Shown: positions 27,809 through 38,376, counted from the first letter of the stretch. The stretch: 64,000 nucleotides of DNA from Acidovorax sp. 107 (GCF_003058055.1 NZ_QBTZ01000001.1:2048501-2112500); one strand, 5' to 3'. The notes: generated by a model from the letters alone, not told the origin. Translations and numbers: made by a program.

Positions 27809-28661
27809 GCCCGCTCCCTTCTGGTCGCCCCCCCTGCGCAGGGCGCGCCAGCACGGCCCCGGCCCCCCGCACAGCGGCTGTCTGGCGCCTCGCCACCAGG
27901 GCACTGGCTGCCTCCTGCGCGGCGCGGCGCCGCTCTGCCTGAGCGACCAGCACCTGCGCCAACTGGGGGTGGCAGCCCGGCAAGTGGAGTGCCAGCGCCA
28001 ACGGCGGCCCCCGGCGCTTGAGGATCTGCACCTGCATGCCAGGGGCTACCGCAGCGTCTCCTGGCAAGGCCAGCCCCTGCACCTGCAGCCGCAACAGGGC
28101 CGGTGATGCCTGCAACACTTGCGATGCCTGCATTGAGGCATTGGAGGCATCGACCGAGCGAAACACCCAAAGCAATTGCTGCTGATGGGCCGCCGCCAGT
28201 TGCAGCCGCCGCAGCGCGGCAGGCTGCGCCTGGGGCAGCCAGGCCATGACGGCCAGCACGCCCTGGCAGCGCAGCGCCTGCTCAGCGGCCCACAATGCCG
28301 CCATGGCAGAGTCGGCGCGCACCACGCACACGCGCTCTGCCCGCAAGCCCTGCGACTGCAGGGCCGGCCCAAAAGGCTCGCACGGCGGCGCCACCAGCAC
28401 CACGGCCCCGCTCTGGCGGGCCGTGGCCTGCACCAATGCGGGCAGCACCAATTGCCATTCGTGAAAGCCCGCCAGGGGCTGCAGCACCTCGCTCAGGGCC
28501 CCCACCGGCCAGCCGCCACCCGGTAGCTGTGCGTCCAGCGCGGCATGACCTGTTGGCAGCACCGACTGCGGCCCTGCACCCAGCGCGTCGGCATGCCACA
28601 CCCCCGGCACAGCGGTCGGCAAATCGGACGCAACCCGCAAGGAGGGGCGTGGCGCAGGCAT
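27771..28661 (-). CDS. imuA: ImuA, RecA-like accessory factor of translesion synthesis
   Basis: A 296-aa protein related to the RecA/SulA-like group that operates with ImuB and DnaE2. The N-terminal region matches the family: HAALDAQLPGGGWPVGALSEVLQP, followed by a hydrophobic strand (SGAVVLVAPPCEPFGPALQ) at the position of a degenerate ATP-binding core without a clear Walker A. The C-terminal region is Arg/Ala-rich. First gene of the cassette; its ATG is 30 bp downstream of a near-consensus LexA box. Confidence 0.9.
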   Translation of the reverse strand: MPAPRPSLRVASDLPTAVPGVWHADALGAGPQSVLPTGHAALDAQLPGGGWPVGALSEVLQPLAGFHEWQLVLPALVQATARQSGAVVLVAPPCEPFGPALQSQGLRAERVCVVRADSAMAALWAAEQALRCQGVLAVMAWLPQAQPAALRRLQLAAAHQQQLLWVFRSVDASNASMQASQVLQASPALLRLQVQGLALPGDAAVAPGMQVQILKRRGPPLALALHLPGCHPQLAQVLVAQAERRRAAQEAASALVARRQTAAVRGAGAVLARPAQGGRPEGSGHALDRTAIALAR

Positions 28662-28690
28662 GGTGGTTGGAAAGGTTCAGGCAACACGAA

Positions 28691-28710
28691 TACTGTAAAT
28701 ATAACCAGTA
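28691..28710 (-). promoter_or_regulatory. LexA-binding SOS box of imuA-imuB-dnaE2
   Basis: The 20 bases TACTGTAAATATAACCAGTA match the LexA consensus architecture CTGT-N8-ACAG closely: CTG and CAG are separated by ten A/T-rich bases, with matching outer TA dinucleotides. The site ends 30 bp upstream of the imuA start codon, where binding would cover the promoter. ImuAB-DnaE2 cassettes are known LexA targets in many proteobacteria. Confidence 0.88.
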
Positions 28711-28890
28711 TTTTGCTGCATGGGTGGACCTGGCAGCAAAGACCTGCCACCAAAGTCGGCGTGCAATTGCCAGCGTACGCGGGTCAAGAGCAGGCGCGGC
28801 CGGGGCACTCCCGGCAGGCGCCAGCAAGCGCTCTCAGCGCGAGGCGCGCCACCGGGGGTGGCGACCCACGCACCGGCAGCGCCGATCCGG

Positions 28891-30201
28891 CTACAGCATG
28901 CGAACCGCCCAGTCGCACCAGTCAGCCACCGCGGCATCCGAGGGCGTGACACGCTCGGAGAGCTGGGGCCAGCGGCGATGGATGGCGTTCAGGATGCTTT
29001 GCAGCTGCCACAGGGCCTCGCGCCCCACCAGCGCGACCTCGGCCATGCCAATGGGGTCGCCCTGCAGCTGCGCCAGCAGCTCCCCCTGGTGCTTGGGGTG
29101 AGAGCCCGCTTCGATCAAGGCTTTTTGCAACGCCATGAGACGGGAATCGGTAAACGCAAAGGCACTGCCTGCTGGAGGCTTGGTCACCGTGTCGGGAGGC
29201 AAGACCGCCTTGAGCTGGTCCCAGTAGGCAAAGGCTTGGGCCAGCAGCTCGATCTGGCGCGGGGCATCGTTGCCCAGGGGCATCAGGGCCGATTCGCGGA
29301 CCACTTCCTCCTGCAGCAAGGGCAGGATGAGCGCCACCAGCGCAGAGGGAAACTTGCGGTGGTTCAGCCGCAGCACCAGCGACAGCCGCTGCGCAGGCAT
29401 GTCGTCATATTTCTCGTAGAACGCGGCCACCACCTCGGCCAGCAGCAGGATACGGCCCATGGGCGTGATGTCGGCACCGGCCAGGGCGCGGGGGTAGCCG
29501 CTGCCGTCCATGCGCTCGTGGTGTTCCAGCACGGCGACCTCGGCAGCGCGTGGATACACCTGCATGTCACGGATCATGAGCATCGCCGAGATGGGGTGGG
29601 CCACCAAGTGCTTGCGCCCCACACCCACGACCCGGTGATCGGGGTCGTCCCAGGTCGGGTCCATGTGCAGCACCCCCAGGTCATGCAGCAATGCAGCGGC
29701 AGCCACCGCACTGCAGTCGCGCTCACTCACCCCACTCTTGATGGCCAGAAACACCGCTACGGTCATCATCACCAGACTGTGCTGGAACAGCGTGGGCCGC
29801 TGGTCGCGCATCACGGTGAGCTTGCAGGCCATGGCAGAAGGCAATGGCAGGGAACGCAGGGGCGCCAGCAACCGGGCACCCGAGCCCAGGGCCTCGGCCA
29901 GCATGGCTGGAAGGGTTTCCTGCTCGATCAGCGTCTGGCCCAGGACCAGCAGCGCGGGCACGTCCACGGGGTTTTCGATCGACAGATGGCGGTCGATGGG
30001 CTCGCGCAGCTTGTGCTGGACCAAGCGGTCGTAAAGGCGGCTGTCGATGCGCGCCCCTTTTTCCACCAGCTTGATGCCGTTGTCGGTGTAGATGGCAGCC
30101 TCGGCGACCACGGAGCGTCGGTCGGCCATGTCGGTCAGCGCACGCAGATAGTGGGAGCCGTCAGTGGTGTCTGCGTCCACTGAAAGAAGAATATCGGTCA
30201 T
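28891..30201 (-). CDS. HD-GYP domain protein (probable cyclic di-GMP phosphodiesterase)
   Basis: A 436-aa cytoplasmic protein. The N-terminal ~130 residues are a helical sensor-like region without a named domain. The HD domain contains LTVMRDQRPTLFQHSLVMM, the HD pair in ALLHDLGVLHMDP and a later histidine in HPISAMLMI. The GYP motif is in HHERMDGSGYP (about residue 245), followed by LLLAEVVAAFYEKYDD. These metal-binding residues predict hydrolysis of cyclic di-GMP. The C-terminal ~110 residues are helical and unassigned. Monocistronic by appearance, with imuA starting about 230 bp downstream under its own SOS promoter. Confidence 0.87.
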   Translation of the reverse strand: MTDILLSVDADTTDGSHYLRALTDMADRRSVVAEAAIYTDNGIKLVEKGARIDSRLYDRLVQHKLREPIDRHLSIENPVDVPALLVLGQTLIEQETLPAMLAEALGSGARLLAPLRSLPLPSAMACKLTVMRDQRPTLFQHSLVMMTVAVFLAIKSGVSERDCSAVAAAALLHDLGVLHMDPTWDDPDHRVVGVGRKHLVAHPISAMLMIRDMQVYPRAAEVAVLEHHERMDGSGYPRALAGADITPMGRILLLAEVVAAFYEKYDDMPAQRLSLVLRLNHRKFPSALVALILPLLQEEVVRESALMPLGNDAPRQIELLAQAFAYWDQLKAVLPPDTVTKPPAGSAFAFTDSRLMALQKALIEAGSHPKHQGELLAQLQGDPIGMAEVALVGREALWQLQSILNAIHRRWPQLSERVTPSDAAVADWCDWAVRML

Positions 30202-30730
30202 GCAAGCAACACAAATCGTTACCTCGCACTATATGAGTTTCTCTTGCAAGGCACTGACGCTTATCACGCGGTACAGACACACAACTTTGATTCACATCAA
30301 GCTGCATGCGCTGCGGTAAGAAGTTGTGTCCAAGACTGGAGACGCAGCCCACAGCAGCACCATCGGGCCAAGCCCTTGTCAGCCCCTTCTGGCAGGGGTG
30401 CCAAAGCCCCCTGTCACCCCAATGTCACTGTCCCAAATTGGCATCAGGGTTTGCATGGACTGATAGAGTTTTAGGAGCATTTTTGAAGTGCTTGCAGATG
30501 TCAGTCTTGGGTAAACCCTGAAAAGTTCCCAATCGATTGTTCACAATACTGGAACAGTTAGTTCGCGACTCGGTGGTTTTTCTCTGCCCCCCACCCGCGT
30601 ACAGTTCATCCCATCGATGAGCCGAACCCGCAAGGCGACTCACCGAACCCGGTCTGAAGCAGCTTTCTTTGTTTTTGGCGCTTTGCTCCGGTTTTTCTGA
30701 GCCGCTTCTTTAACTTCAAGGATTTCCATC
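30202..30730. other. 529-bp non-coding region upstream of the DUF4148 pair
   Basis: No credible gene. It holds the promoter regions of the HD-GYP gene (minus) and of the DUF4148 genes (plus). Noted elements are GGGTAAACCCTGA at 30509-30521, an inverted repeat TGTTC-N9-GAACA at 30538-30556, and T-rich leader sequence from about 30660 to the first DUF4148 start codon. Base composition is lower in G+C than the surrounding genes. Confidence 0.6.
30538..30556. promoter_or_regulatory. Inverted repeat TGTTC-N9-GAACA, candidate operator
   Basis: A perfect five-base inverted repeat with a nine-base spacer, 175 bp upstream of the first DUF4148 gene and 17 bp after a GGGTAAACCCTGA element. The cognate regulator is unknown; a chance occurrence is possible. 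Confidence 0.35.
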
Positions 30731-31018
30731 ATGAACAACACCGCACGTTTCCTGTCTGTCGCCGCTGTCGCCGCTTTCGCTTCCTTTGGTGCCCAGGCTG
30801 ACGAAGCCGATGCTTCGCAGTTCGCCACCAAGTTTGAAACCAACCGCACCCGCGCTGAAGTGGCTGCCGAAGCTGCCACCGTGGCACAAACCCGCTCGAT
30901 CGAACCCGCTGGTTCGCGTGTGGTGACTTACAAGTCCACGGCTGACCGTGCTGCCGTGCGTGCCCAGGCTGCTGAAGCTGTGCGCACTGGCCAGATTTCT
31001 TCGGGTGAGCGCGGCTGA
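30731..31018 (+). CDS. Small secreted DUF4148 protein, copy 1
   Basis: A 95-aa protein with a cleavable signal peptide (MNNTARFLSVAAVAAFASFG, cleavage near AQA-DE at about residue 23). The mature part is charged and Ala-rich with the DUF4148-like RTRAEVAAEAATVAQ block. Family members are abundant in Burkholderiales and are probably periplasmic; function unknown. It differs from the next gene at residues 10, 22, 88, 91 and 94 and is three residues shorter. The two genes also share a purine/pyrimidine-rich leader (TTTC-ATG context) and lie 90 bp apart. Confidence 0.82.
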   Translation: MNNTARFLSVAAVAAFASFGAQADEADASQFATKFETNRTRAEVAAEAATVAQTRSIEPAGSRVVTYKSTADRAAVRAQAAEAVRTGQISSGERG

Positions 31019-31108
31019 TTGACCAGGGGCGGCTGAATCTGCTGCCCTGGCTGCGCCGTATCTCTCAGTACCCCAATCCCTTATTTTTGAATTTTTCGGA
31101 GTTTCACC

Positions 31109-31405
31109 ATGAACAACACCGCACGTTTCCTGTCTATCGCCGCTGTCGCCGCTTTCGCTTCCTTTGGTGCCCACGCTGACGAAGCCGATGCTTCGCAGTT
31201 CGCCACCAAGTTCGAAACCAACCGCACCCGCGCTGAAGTGGCTGCCGAAGCCGCTACCGTGGCCCAGACCCGTTCCATCGAGCCCGCTGGCTCGCGCGTG
31301 GTGACTTACAAGTCCACCGCTGACCGCGCTGCCGTGCGTGCCCAGGCTGCTGAAGCTGTGCGTACCGGCAAGATCTCTGCAGGCGAAATCGGCAACGCCA
31401 TGTAA
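31109..31405 (+). CDS. Small secreted DUF4148 protein, copy 2
   Basis: A 98-aa near-duplicate of the preceding gene: same signal peptide and mature region, with V10I, Q22H, Q88K, S91A and R94I differences and the ending GNAM. Synonymous differences are scattered along the gene, so the copies are not perfectly fresh. TTCGGAG lies upstream of the ATG as ribosome-binding site. A strong hairpin terminator follows 58 bp after the stop codon. Probably co-transcribed with copy 1; the mature products would be almost the same. Confidence 0.85.
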   Translation: MNNTARFLSIAAVAAFASFGAHADEADASQFATKFETNRTRAEVAAEAATVAQTRSIEPAGSRVVTYKSTADRAAVRAQAAEAVRTGKISAGEIGNAM

Positions 31406-31463
31406 TTGCCAAGGCCCCATGCGTACGGCATGAGGGCTTTGTGAGAAGTGCCAATGCAAATGC

Positions 31464-31500
31464 AAAAGGCCGGGGCCCTGTGAGGGGCCCCGGCCTTTTT
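31464..31500. terminator. Bidirectional rho-independent terminator
   Basis: An 11-bp perfect G/C stem (31468-31478 with 31485-31495) with a six-base loop, flanked by AAAA on the left and TTTTT on the right. It can end the DUF4148 transcript on the plus strand and the scoAB transcript on the minus strand. Confidence 0.92.
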
Positions 31501-31530
31501 GCTACGTCTCTGCACCCGTAGCGCAATGGC

Positions 31531-32172
31531 TTATGGGATCAGCGTGACCCCGGTCTTGGCCTGCAGGGCCTCGAAGGTCACGCCTGGAGCCAGCTCCACC
31601 ACCTTCAGGCCTTGGGGGGTTACGTCCATGACGGCCAGGTCGGTGATGATGCGGTCCACCACGCCCACGCCCGTGAGGGGCAGCGTGCACTGAGGCAGGA
31701 TCTTCAGGTCTTCAGTGCCGTCCTTCTTGCGGGCCACGTGCTCCATGAGCACGATCACGCGTTTGACGCCAGCCACCAGGTCCATCGCGCCGCCCATACC
31801 CTTGACCATCTTGCCCGGGATCATCCAGTTGGCCAGGTCGCCCTTTTCGCTGACCTGCATGGCGCCCAGGATCGACAGGTTGATCTTGCCGCCACGGATC
31901 ATGGCGAACGACTGGTCGCTGCCAAAGATGGACGAGCCCTTGATGGTGGTGACGGTCTGCTTACCGGCGTTGATCAGGTCGGCGTCCACTTCGTCTTCGG
32001 TGGGGAACGGGCCAATGCCCAGCATGCCGTTTTCGGACTGCAGCCACACTTCTTTGTCGGCCGGCACAAAGTTGGCCACGAGCGTGGGAATGCCAATGCC
32101 CAGGTTCACATAAAAGCCGTCTTCGAGTTCATGGGCGGCACGGGCCGCCATTTGGTCTTGACTCCACGACAT
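31531..32172 (-). CDS. scoB: 3-oxoacid CoA-transferase subunit B
   Basis: A 213-aa subunit of a family I CoA-transferase that moves CoA from succinyl-CoA to a 3-oxoacid such as acetoacetate or 3-oxoadipate. [15 protein letters not shown] and the catalytic glutamate in [12 protein letters not shown] (Glu47) are present, followed by [17 protein letters not shown] and [10 protein letters not shown]. The ATG at 32172 (MSWSQDQM) is preferred over an upstream extension that would run into subunit A. It lies 43 bp behind subunit A in a two-gene operon. With pcaC nearby, 3-oxoadipate (pcaIJ role) is a reasonable alternative substrate. Confidence 0.93.
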   Translation of the reverse strand: MSWSQDQMAARAAHELEDGFYVNLGIGIPTLVANFVPADKEVWLQSENGMLGIGPFPTEDEVDADLINAGKQTVTTIKGSSIFGSDQSFAMIRGGKINLSILGAMQVSEKGDLANWMIPGKMVKGMGGAMDLVAGVKRVIVLMEHVARKKDGTEDLKILPQCTLPLTGVGVVDRIITDLAVMDVTPQGLKVVELAPGVTFEALQAKTGVTLIP

Positions 32173-32215
32173 AGATACTTCTCCAGCTTGTTCTGTACGG
32201 TTGTGCGGCAGCGGC

Positions 32216-32923
32216 TCAAACGCCCGCTTTTTCGGTGATGGTGCGCTTTTCAATGCGCTTTTCGGGCGTGGCGTTGTGCACGATGCGGTGCACATAGATG
32301 CCGGGCAGATGGATCTGGTCGGGCGCAATGGCGCCGGTTTCCACCACCTCTTCCACTTCCACAATGGTGATCTTGCCGGCCGTGGCCGCAGCGGGGTTGA
32401 AGTTGCGCGCCGTGAAGCGGAACTGCAGATTGCCCGACTTGTCGGCACGCCAGGCCTTGACCAGCGACACATCGGGCACCAGCGAGCGCTCCATCACGTA
32501 GGTTTCGCCGTCGAACTCGCGCAGCTCCTTGCCCTCGGCCACGATGGTGCCCACGCCGGTCTTGGTGAAGAAGGCCGGAATACCCGCGCCGCCAGCACGC
32601 AGCTTTTCTGCCAGCGTGCCTTGGGGGGTGAATTCCAGCTCGAGTTCGCCGGCCAGGTACTGGCGCTCGAACTCCTTGTTCTCGCCCACATACGAAGAGA
32701 TCATTTTCTTGATCTGGCGGGTTTCGAGCAGCTTGCCCAGGCCAAAGCCATCCACGCCCGCATTGTTGGAGATCACGGTGAGATTCTTCACGCCCGAATC
32801 GCGCAGCGCGTCGATCAAGGCCTCAGGAATGCCACACAACCCAAAACCGCCTACAGCCATGAGTTGGCCGTCTGCAACCACGCCCTTCAGGGCCTCGGCT
32901 GCGGAGGGGAATAACTTGTTCAC
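32216..32923 (-). CDS. scoA: 3-oxoacid CoA-transferase subunit A
   Basis: A 235-aa partner of the downstream B subunit. The glycine-rich [16 protein letters not shown] near residue 25 is the family signature for the CoA-binding region, followed by [14 protein letters not shown] and [19 protein letters not shown]. Two adjacent GTG codons could start translation; the second, at 32923, has AAGGAG six bases upstream and gives the usual MNKLFPS start. Divergent from a PAS-LuxR regulator, which is likely its controller. Confidence 0.92.
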   Translation of the reverse strand: MNKLFPSAAEALKGVVADGQLMAVGGFGLCGIPEALIDALRDSGVKNLTVISNNAGVDGFGLGKLLETRQIKKMISSYVGENKEFERQYLAGELELEFTPQGTLAEKLRAGGAGIPAFFTKTGVGTIVAEGKELREFDGETYVMERSLVPDVSLVKAWRADKSGNLQFRFTARNFNPAAATAGKITIVEVEEVVETGAIAPDQIHLPGIYVHRIVHNATPEKRIEKRTITEKAGV

Positions 32924-32956
32924 CACGATCTCCTTATGAATGGAATGCGCTACGAT

Positions 32957-32978
32957 ACTACGTACTTAAATAAGTAGT
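32957..32978. promoter_or_regulatory. Candidate operator between scoAB and PAS-LuxR gene
   Basis: TACTTA-AA-TAAGTA (32963-32976) is an inverted repeat nested within ACTAC...GTAGT outer arms (32957-32961 and 32974-32978). It is the only A/T-rich palindrome in the 75-bp divergent gap and lies close to both start codons. The adjacent LuxR-type protein is the obvious candidate to bind it. Confidence 0.5.
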
Positions 32979-32998
32979 TTTCCGTAAAGATTAGCACT

Positions 32999-33544
32999 AT
33001 GGACGTGGATTACCGACTGGCTTTCGACATGGCCCCCGTGGGGCTGGTGCTGTCGCGCAACCGCACCATGGTCGATTGCAATCGCCATGTCTGCGAGATG
33101 TTCGGCGCCTCGCGCGAGGTGCTGATCGGCCAGTCGTTCCAGATACTCTATCCCAGCGCCGACGAATATGAGCGGCTCGGCGCCCACATGGAGCCCATTC
33201 TGAATGCCAAGGGCCACTATGCGGACAACCGCATCATGAAGCGCGCCAACGGCGAAGTGTTCTGGTGCCATGTGTCAGGCCGCGCACTCAATCGCGATGC
33301 CCCGCACGAATCGGGCATCTGGAGCTTTGAGGACCTGAGTTCGCAGCGCACCGTGAAGGCCGAGCTGACAGGCCGCGAACGGGAAGTGGCTGCCCGACTG
33401 CTGGAAGGGCTGACCTCCAAGGAGATCGGCCGGGCGCTGGAGATCAGCCACCGCACCGTGGAGATCTACCGCGCGCGCCTCATGCGCAAGTACAACGCGT
33501 CCACCGCCGCCGACCTGGTGCACAAGCTGCTCGCTGGCGGCTGA
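32999..33544 (+). CDS. PAS-LuxR transcriptional regulator
   Basis: A 181-aa regulator. The N-terminal PAS domain (about residues 5-115) has MAPVGLVLSRNRTMVDCNRHVCEMFG and HYADNRIMKRANGEVFWCHVSG. The C-terminal LuxR helix-turn-helix (about 122-180) has LTGREREVAARLLEGLTSKEIGRAL-type sequence and ISHRTVEIYRARLMRKY. There is no receiver domain, so the signal is probably sensed by the PAS pocket. It is divergent from scoAB, which it likely activates in response to a keto acid or a related signal. The ATG at 32999 gives a complete PAS domain. Confidence 0.87.
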   Translation: MDVDYRLAFDMAPVGLVLSRNRTMVDCNRHVCEMFGASREVLIGQSFQILYPSADEYERLGAHMEPILNAKGHYADNRIMKRANGEVFWCHVSGRALNRDAPHESGIWSFEDLSSQRTVKAELTGREREVAARLLEGLTSKEIGRALEISHRTVEIYRARLMRKYNASTAADLVHKLLAGG

Positions 33545-33580
33545 ACCAGCCACCAGCGGGCAGCTCTACTGCTTTTCTGC

Positions 33581-33967
33581 CTACTTGGTCGGACCGTCGA
33601 TGACTTCAGCGGCGGTGCGAAACGCTTCTACCGCCGTCGGCAGGCCACAGTAGACGCTGGCGTGCAGCAGCACTTCCTGCAACTCCTCAGCGGTGGCGCC
33701 ATTGTTCAGCGCGCCACGCACATGGCCCTTGAGCTCATGCTGTTTGCCCAGCGCGATCAGCATGGAGACGGTGATGAGACTTCGGGTCTTGCGGTCCAGC
33801 CCGGGCCGCTGCCAGACGTCGCCCCACGCATTGCGCGTGATGTATTCCTGAATGGGCTGCGTGAAAGAGGTGGCGTTGCCCAGCGCACGGTCCACAAAAT
33901 CGTCACCCATGACCTCTCGGCGGGTGGCCAGGCCTTTTTCGTAGTCTTTGGACGGGGTTGCTGTCAC
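33581..33967 (-). CDS. pcaC: 4-carboxymuconolactone decarboxylase family protein
   Basis: A 128-aa cytoplasmic protein matching PcaC: YITRNAWGDVWQRPGLDRKTRSL-type sequence, HVRGALNNGATAEELQEVLL and ASVYCGLPTAVEAF. PcaC decarboxylates 4-carboxymuconolactone in the 3-oxoadipate pathway. It lacks the CxxC of AhpD peroxidases (only one Cys here), which favours PcaC. The GTG at 33967 has AAGGAG seven bases upstream and is preferred over the GTG six bases earlier. The convergent PAS-LuxR gene ends 37 bp away; the rest of the protocatechuate branch is not in the window. Confidence 0.82.
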   Translation of the reverse strand: MTATPSKDYEKGLATRREVMGDDFVDRALGNATSFTQPIQEYITRNAWGDVWQRPGLDRKTRSLITVSMLIALGKQHELKGHVRGALNNGATAEELQEVLLHASVYCGLPTAVEAFRTAAEVIDGPTK

Positions 33968-34052
33968 GCGCACTCTCCTTGAAAGGTTGAAACATCAAGG
34001 CCTGATGGTAGCGAGCACGCGCGAGGCTGCCGTCCTGAAAACCACAGAACAG

Positions 34053-34083
34053 AAAACCCGGCGCGTGCAGTGCACACACCGGG
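34053..34083 (-). terminator. Rho-independent terminator of katG
   Basis: On the minus strand, CCCGGTGTGTGCA and TGCACGCGCCGGG can pair with two G-T wobbles and are followed by TTTT. It lies about 65 bp beyond the katG stop codon. Confidence 0.75.
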
Positions 34084-34149
34084 CTCGATCAAGGCATGCT
34101 CGGTTCACCCCACGCCGTCCTTGGACGGCATGGAGCAGAAACCTTGAGA

Positions 34150-36354
<2,205 letters not shown>

Positions 36355-36427
36355 TCATCTCCTGTGAAAGCGCGTCGGCAAAACGTATCGACAGGACAGA
36401 TGGTAGGAAGCAAACGATGACAGGTAA

Positions 36428-36465
36428 ATTGAATCGATTGAATCTCATCAATAGTCAATTTCAAT
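36428..36465. promoter_or_regulatory. Pentamer array ATTGA/TCAAT upstream of katG
   Basis: Five copies in 38 bp: ATTGA at 36428 and 36437, TCAAT at 36448, 36455 and 36461. The central pair forms ATTGA-N6-TCAAT. It lies 77-114 bp upstream of the katG start, where a peroxide-responsive activator such as OxyR would bind. The match to the classical OxyR pattern is only partial. Confidence 0.4.
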
Positions 36466-36526
36466 AAAACACCTTCACTCCATTGATTTCACTGCACCCC
36501 ATGTATTCATCGAACAGGAGATCGCT

Positions 36527-37444
36527 CTAACGCAAGCGAGCCAACGGCAGTCCAGGTGCCCCCATGTCAGCGCGCAGGATGCGACCATAGGTGGAGTCCG
36601 TGACATACGCGGTAGTGCGCCCTGCCCCGCCAAACGCCAGATTGGTGGTCGAGCTGCCCGGCGCACCGCGCAGCACCTGCACCGGTTCGGCCCGGTGGTT
36701 CAGCACCCACACATAGCCCAGGCCGGGGTTGGCCACCAGCAAGCGGCCTTCGGCATCCACCGCCAGGCCGTCGGGGCCGCTGGGGCCATACGAGGTGAAG
36801 AACTGGCTGACTTTGGCCACGCTGCCATCGGGCAGCAGCGGCACGCGCCACACGCAGTTGCCGCGCGTCACGGCCAAGTACAGCACACGGCCATCGGGCG
36901 ACAGGGCCACGCCGTTGGGGCTGGGCACGTTGTGCAGCAGCAAATCGAGCTGGCCGTTGGGTCGCAGACGGTACAGGCGGCCACTCGGGTCGTGCAGGCC
37001 GCTCTGGCCCTGGTCGGTGAAGTAGAGGTTGCCTTCGGCGTCAAAGATCAGGTCGTTCACGCCCTTGAAGCGCTCGCTGTTGCGGCGCTGCAGGTACGGG
37101 GTGACGGCGCCCGTGGCTACGTCCAGCTGCATCAGGCCGTTTTTGTAGTCGGTGATGAGCAGCGTGCCGGGGTTCAAGAACTTCAGGCCGTTGGGCTCGC
37201 CGTCGTACTCGGCCACCAGCGCCCATTCGCCTTGGGGGTTGATGCGGAAGACGCGGCCCCAAGGGATGTCGCTGACGTAGAGATTGCCTGCGTCGTCGAA
37301 CACTGGGCCTTCCAGAAACGAATCGGTGATGGTGCCGCCCCGGTTGGCATCAGCCCAGTCGCTGCGCTCGCGGCGGCGAAAGTGCTCGGGCATGGTGGTG
37401 AAGACGTCGAGGTTGCGGACCTCGGGGGCTTGCAGCAAAAACAT
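36527..37444 (-). CDS. SMP-30/gluconolactonase-family lactonase
   Basis: A 305-aa six-bladed beta-propeller of the SMP-30/LRE family, which hydrolyses sugar or other lactones using a divalent metal. Ligand positions are visible in FLEGPVFD (Glu), GVNDLIFD (Asn), PNGVALSPDG and GPDGLAVDAEG (Asn/Asp). The ATG at 37444 (MFLLQAPEV) is chosen; a longer reading overlaps the upstream amidohydrolase. No leader peptide. It is the last gene of the Bug-receptor cluster and would open a lactone made or imported earlier in the pathway. Confidence 0.85.
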   Translation of the reverse strand: MFLLQAPEVRNLDVFTTMPEHFRRRERSDWADANRGGTITDSFLEGPVFDDAGNLYVSDIPWGRVFRINPQGEWALVAEYDGEPNGLKFLNPGTLLITDYKNGLMQLDVATGAVTPYLQRRNSERFKGVNDLIFDAEGNLYFTDQGQSGLHDPSGRLYRLRPNGQLDLLLHNVPSPNGVALSPDGRVLYLAVTRGNCVWRVPLLPDGSVAKVSQFFTSYGPSGPDGLAVDAEGRLLVANPGLGYVWVLNHRAEPVQVLRGAPGSSTTNLAFGGAGRTTAYVTDSTYGRILRADMGAPGLPLARLR

Positions 37445-37464
37445 GGCGGGTCTTTCCAATTCGT

Positions 37465-38373
37465 TCAGGCGGAGGCGGCGGTATCGAAACCATACAGCCG
37501 CGCCGGGTTGTCGAGCAAGATGCGGTCCATGGCAGCCTCGCTGCCAGCCCAGGCCTGCAGCAGGTCCACCAGATCGGCGTCGTTCACGGTGCCAGGCGTC
37601 TCGGTGGTGTGCGGCCAGTCGCTGCCCCACACCAGGCGGTCGGGCGCAGCCTGCACCAGGGCCTGGCCCAGCGGCAGCGTGTCGGCGTAGCTGGGGCCAT
37701 GCACGGTCGATCGCATGTAGGCACCCGAGAGCTTGACCCAGGTGTTGCCTCCATCAAGCAAGCCGCGCACCACGCCATAGGCCTCAGCAGCCGGGCCTTC
37801 AGCCGGGTCGATGAGGCCCATGTGGTCTATGACCAGAGGCACCGGCAGCGTATGCAACTGGGGCGCAAGCGCGATGAGCTGCTCGGGGTGCGCAAAGATC
37901 TGGATGTGCCAGCCCGAGCAGGCCGGGTGCTCGGCCACCTTGCGCGCCAACGTGGCCAGCATGTCAGGTGTGGTGGTGCCCCACGATTGGGGCGAGACAA
38001 AGTTGACCCGCAGCCCGCGCACACGGCGTGCGGCCAGATGGGCCAGTTCATCGGTACTCACGCCCTCGCCCACCACGGCCACGCCGCGTGCATCGTTGCC
38101 CAGTTGGTCCAATGCATCCAGCGTGCAGGCGTTGTCCGTGCCGTAGGTGGATGGCATGACCACCACCGTGCGGGTAGTGCCCAGGCGCGCCTGCAGCTGC
38201 CGGTACGCCGCCACGGGCGCCACCGGCGGCGTGCGCGTCCAATGGGCTGACGGCGCAAAGCGCGGGTCAAAGATGTGCATGTGGCTATCGCACGCGCCGG
38301 GCGGCAACGGGCGCTGCGGGCGGTTCAGGCCCACAGAGTACGGCACGGGCGTGGTAAGCGCTGGCTGGGGCAT
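37465..38373 (-). CDS. COG3618 amidohydrolase (PDC-hydrolase/lactonase type), copy 1
   Basis: A 302-aa TIM-barrel amidohydrolase. Metal-binding HxH is in CDSHMHIFD, with further hallmarks MPSTYGTDN, VPLVIDHMG and WGSDWPH. LLDNPARLYGF ends the protein, as in 2-pyrone-4,6-dicarboxylate hydrolase LigI. Other members are sugar-lactone hydrolases and D-galactarolactone isomerase, so the lactone is not settled. It is paralogous to the gene at 43154-44113 in the same cluster (GTTRTVVVMPSTYGTDN versus GTTRVVLVTPSTYGTDN). It lies 20 bp upstream of the lactonase gene and 3 bp from the preceding receptor gene, so it is in the operon. Confidence 0.87.
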   Translation of the reverse strand: MPQPALTTPVPYSVGLNRPQRPLPPGACDSHMHIFDPRFAPSAHWTRTPPVAPVAAYRQLQARLGTTRTVVVMPSTYGTDNACTLDALDQLGNDARGVAVVGEGVSTDELAHLAARRVRGLRVNFVSPQSWGTTTPDMLATLARKVAEHPACSGWHIQIFAHPEQLIALAPQLHTLPVPLVIDHMGLIDPAEGPAAEAYGVVRGLLDGGNTWVKLSGAYMRSTVHGPSYADTLPLGQALVQAAPDRLVWGSDWPHTTETPGTVNDADLVDLLQAWAGSEAAMDRILLDNPARLYGFDTAASA

Positions 38374-38376
38374 GGG

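Noticed and set aside
30716..31465. A 249-codon open frame antisense to both DUF4148 genes, with internal repeats
   Set aside because: It is the complement of two duplicated genes with signal peptides and ribosome-binding sites; the repeat in the antisense product only mirrors that duplication.
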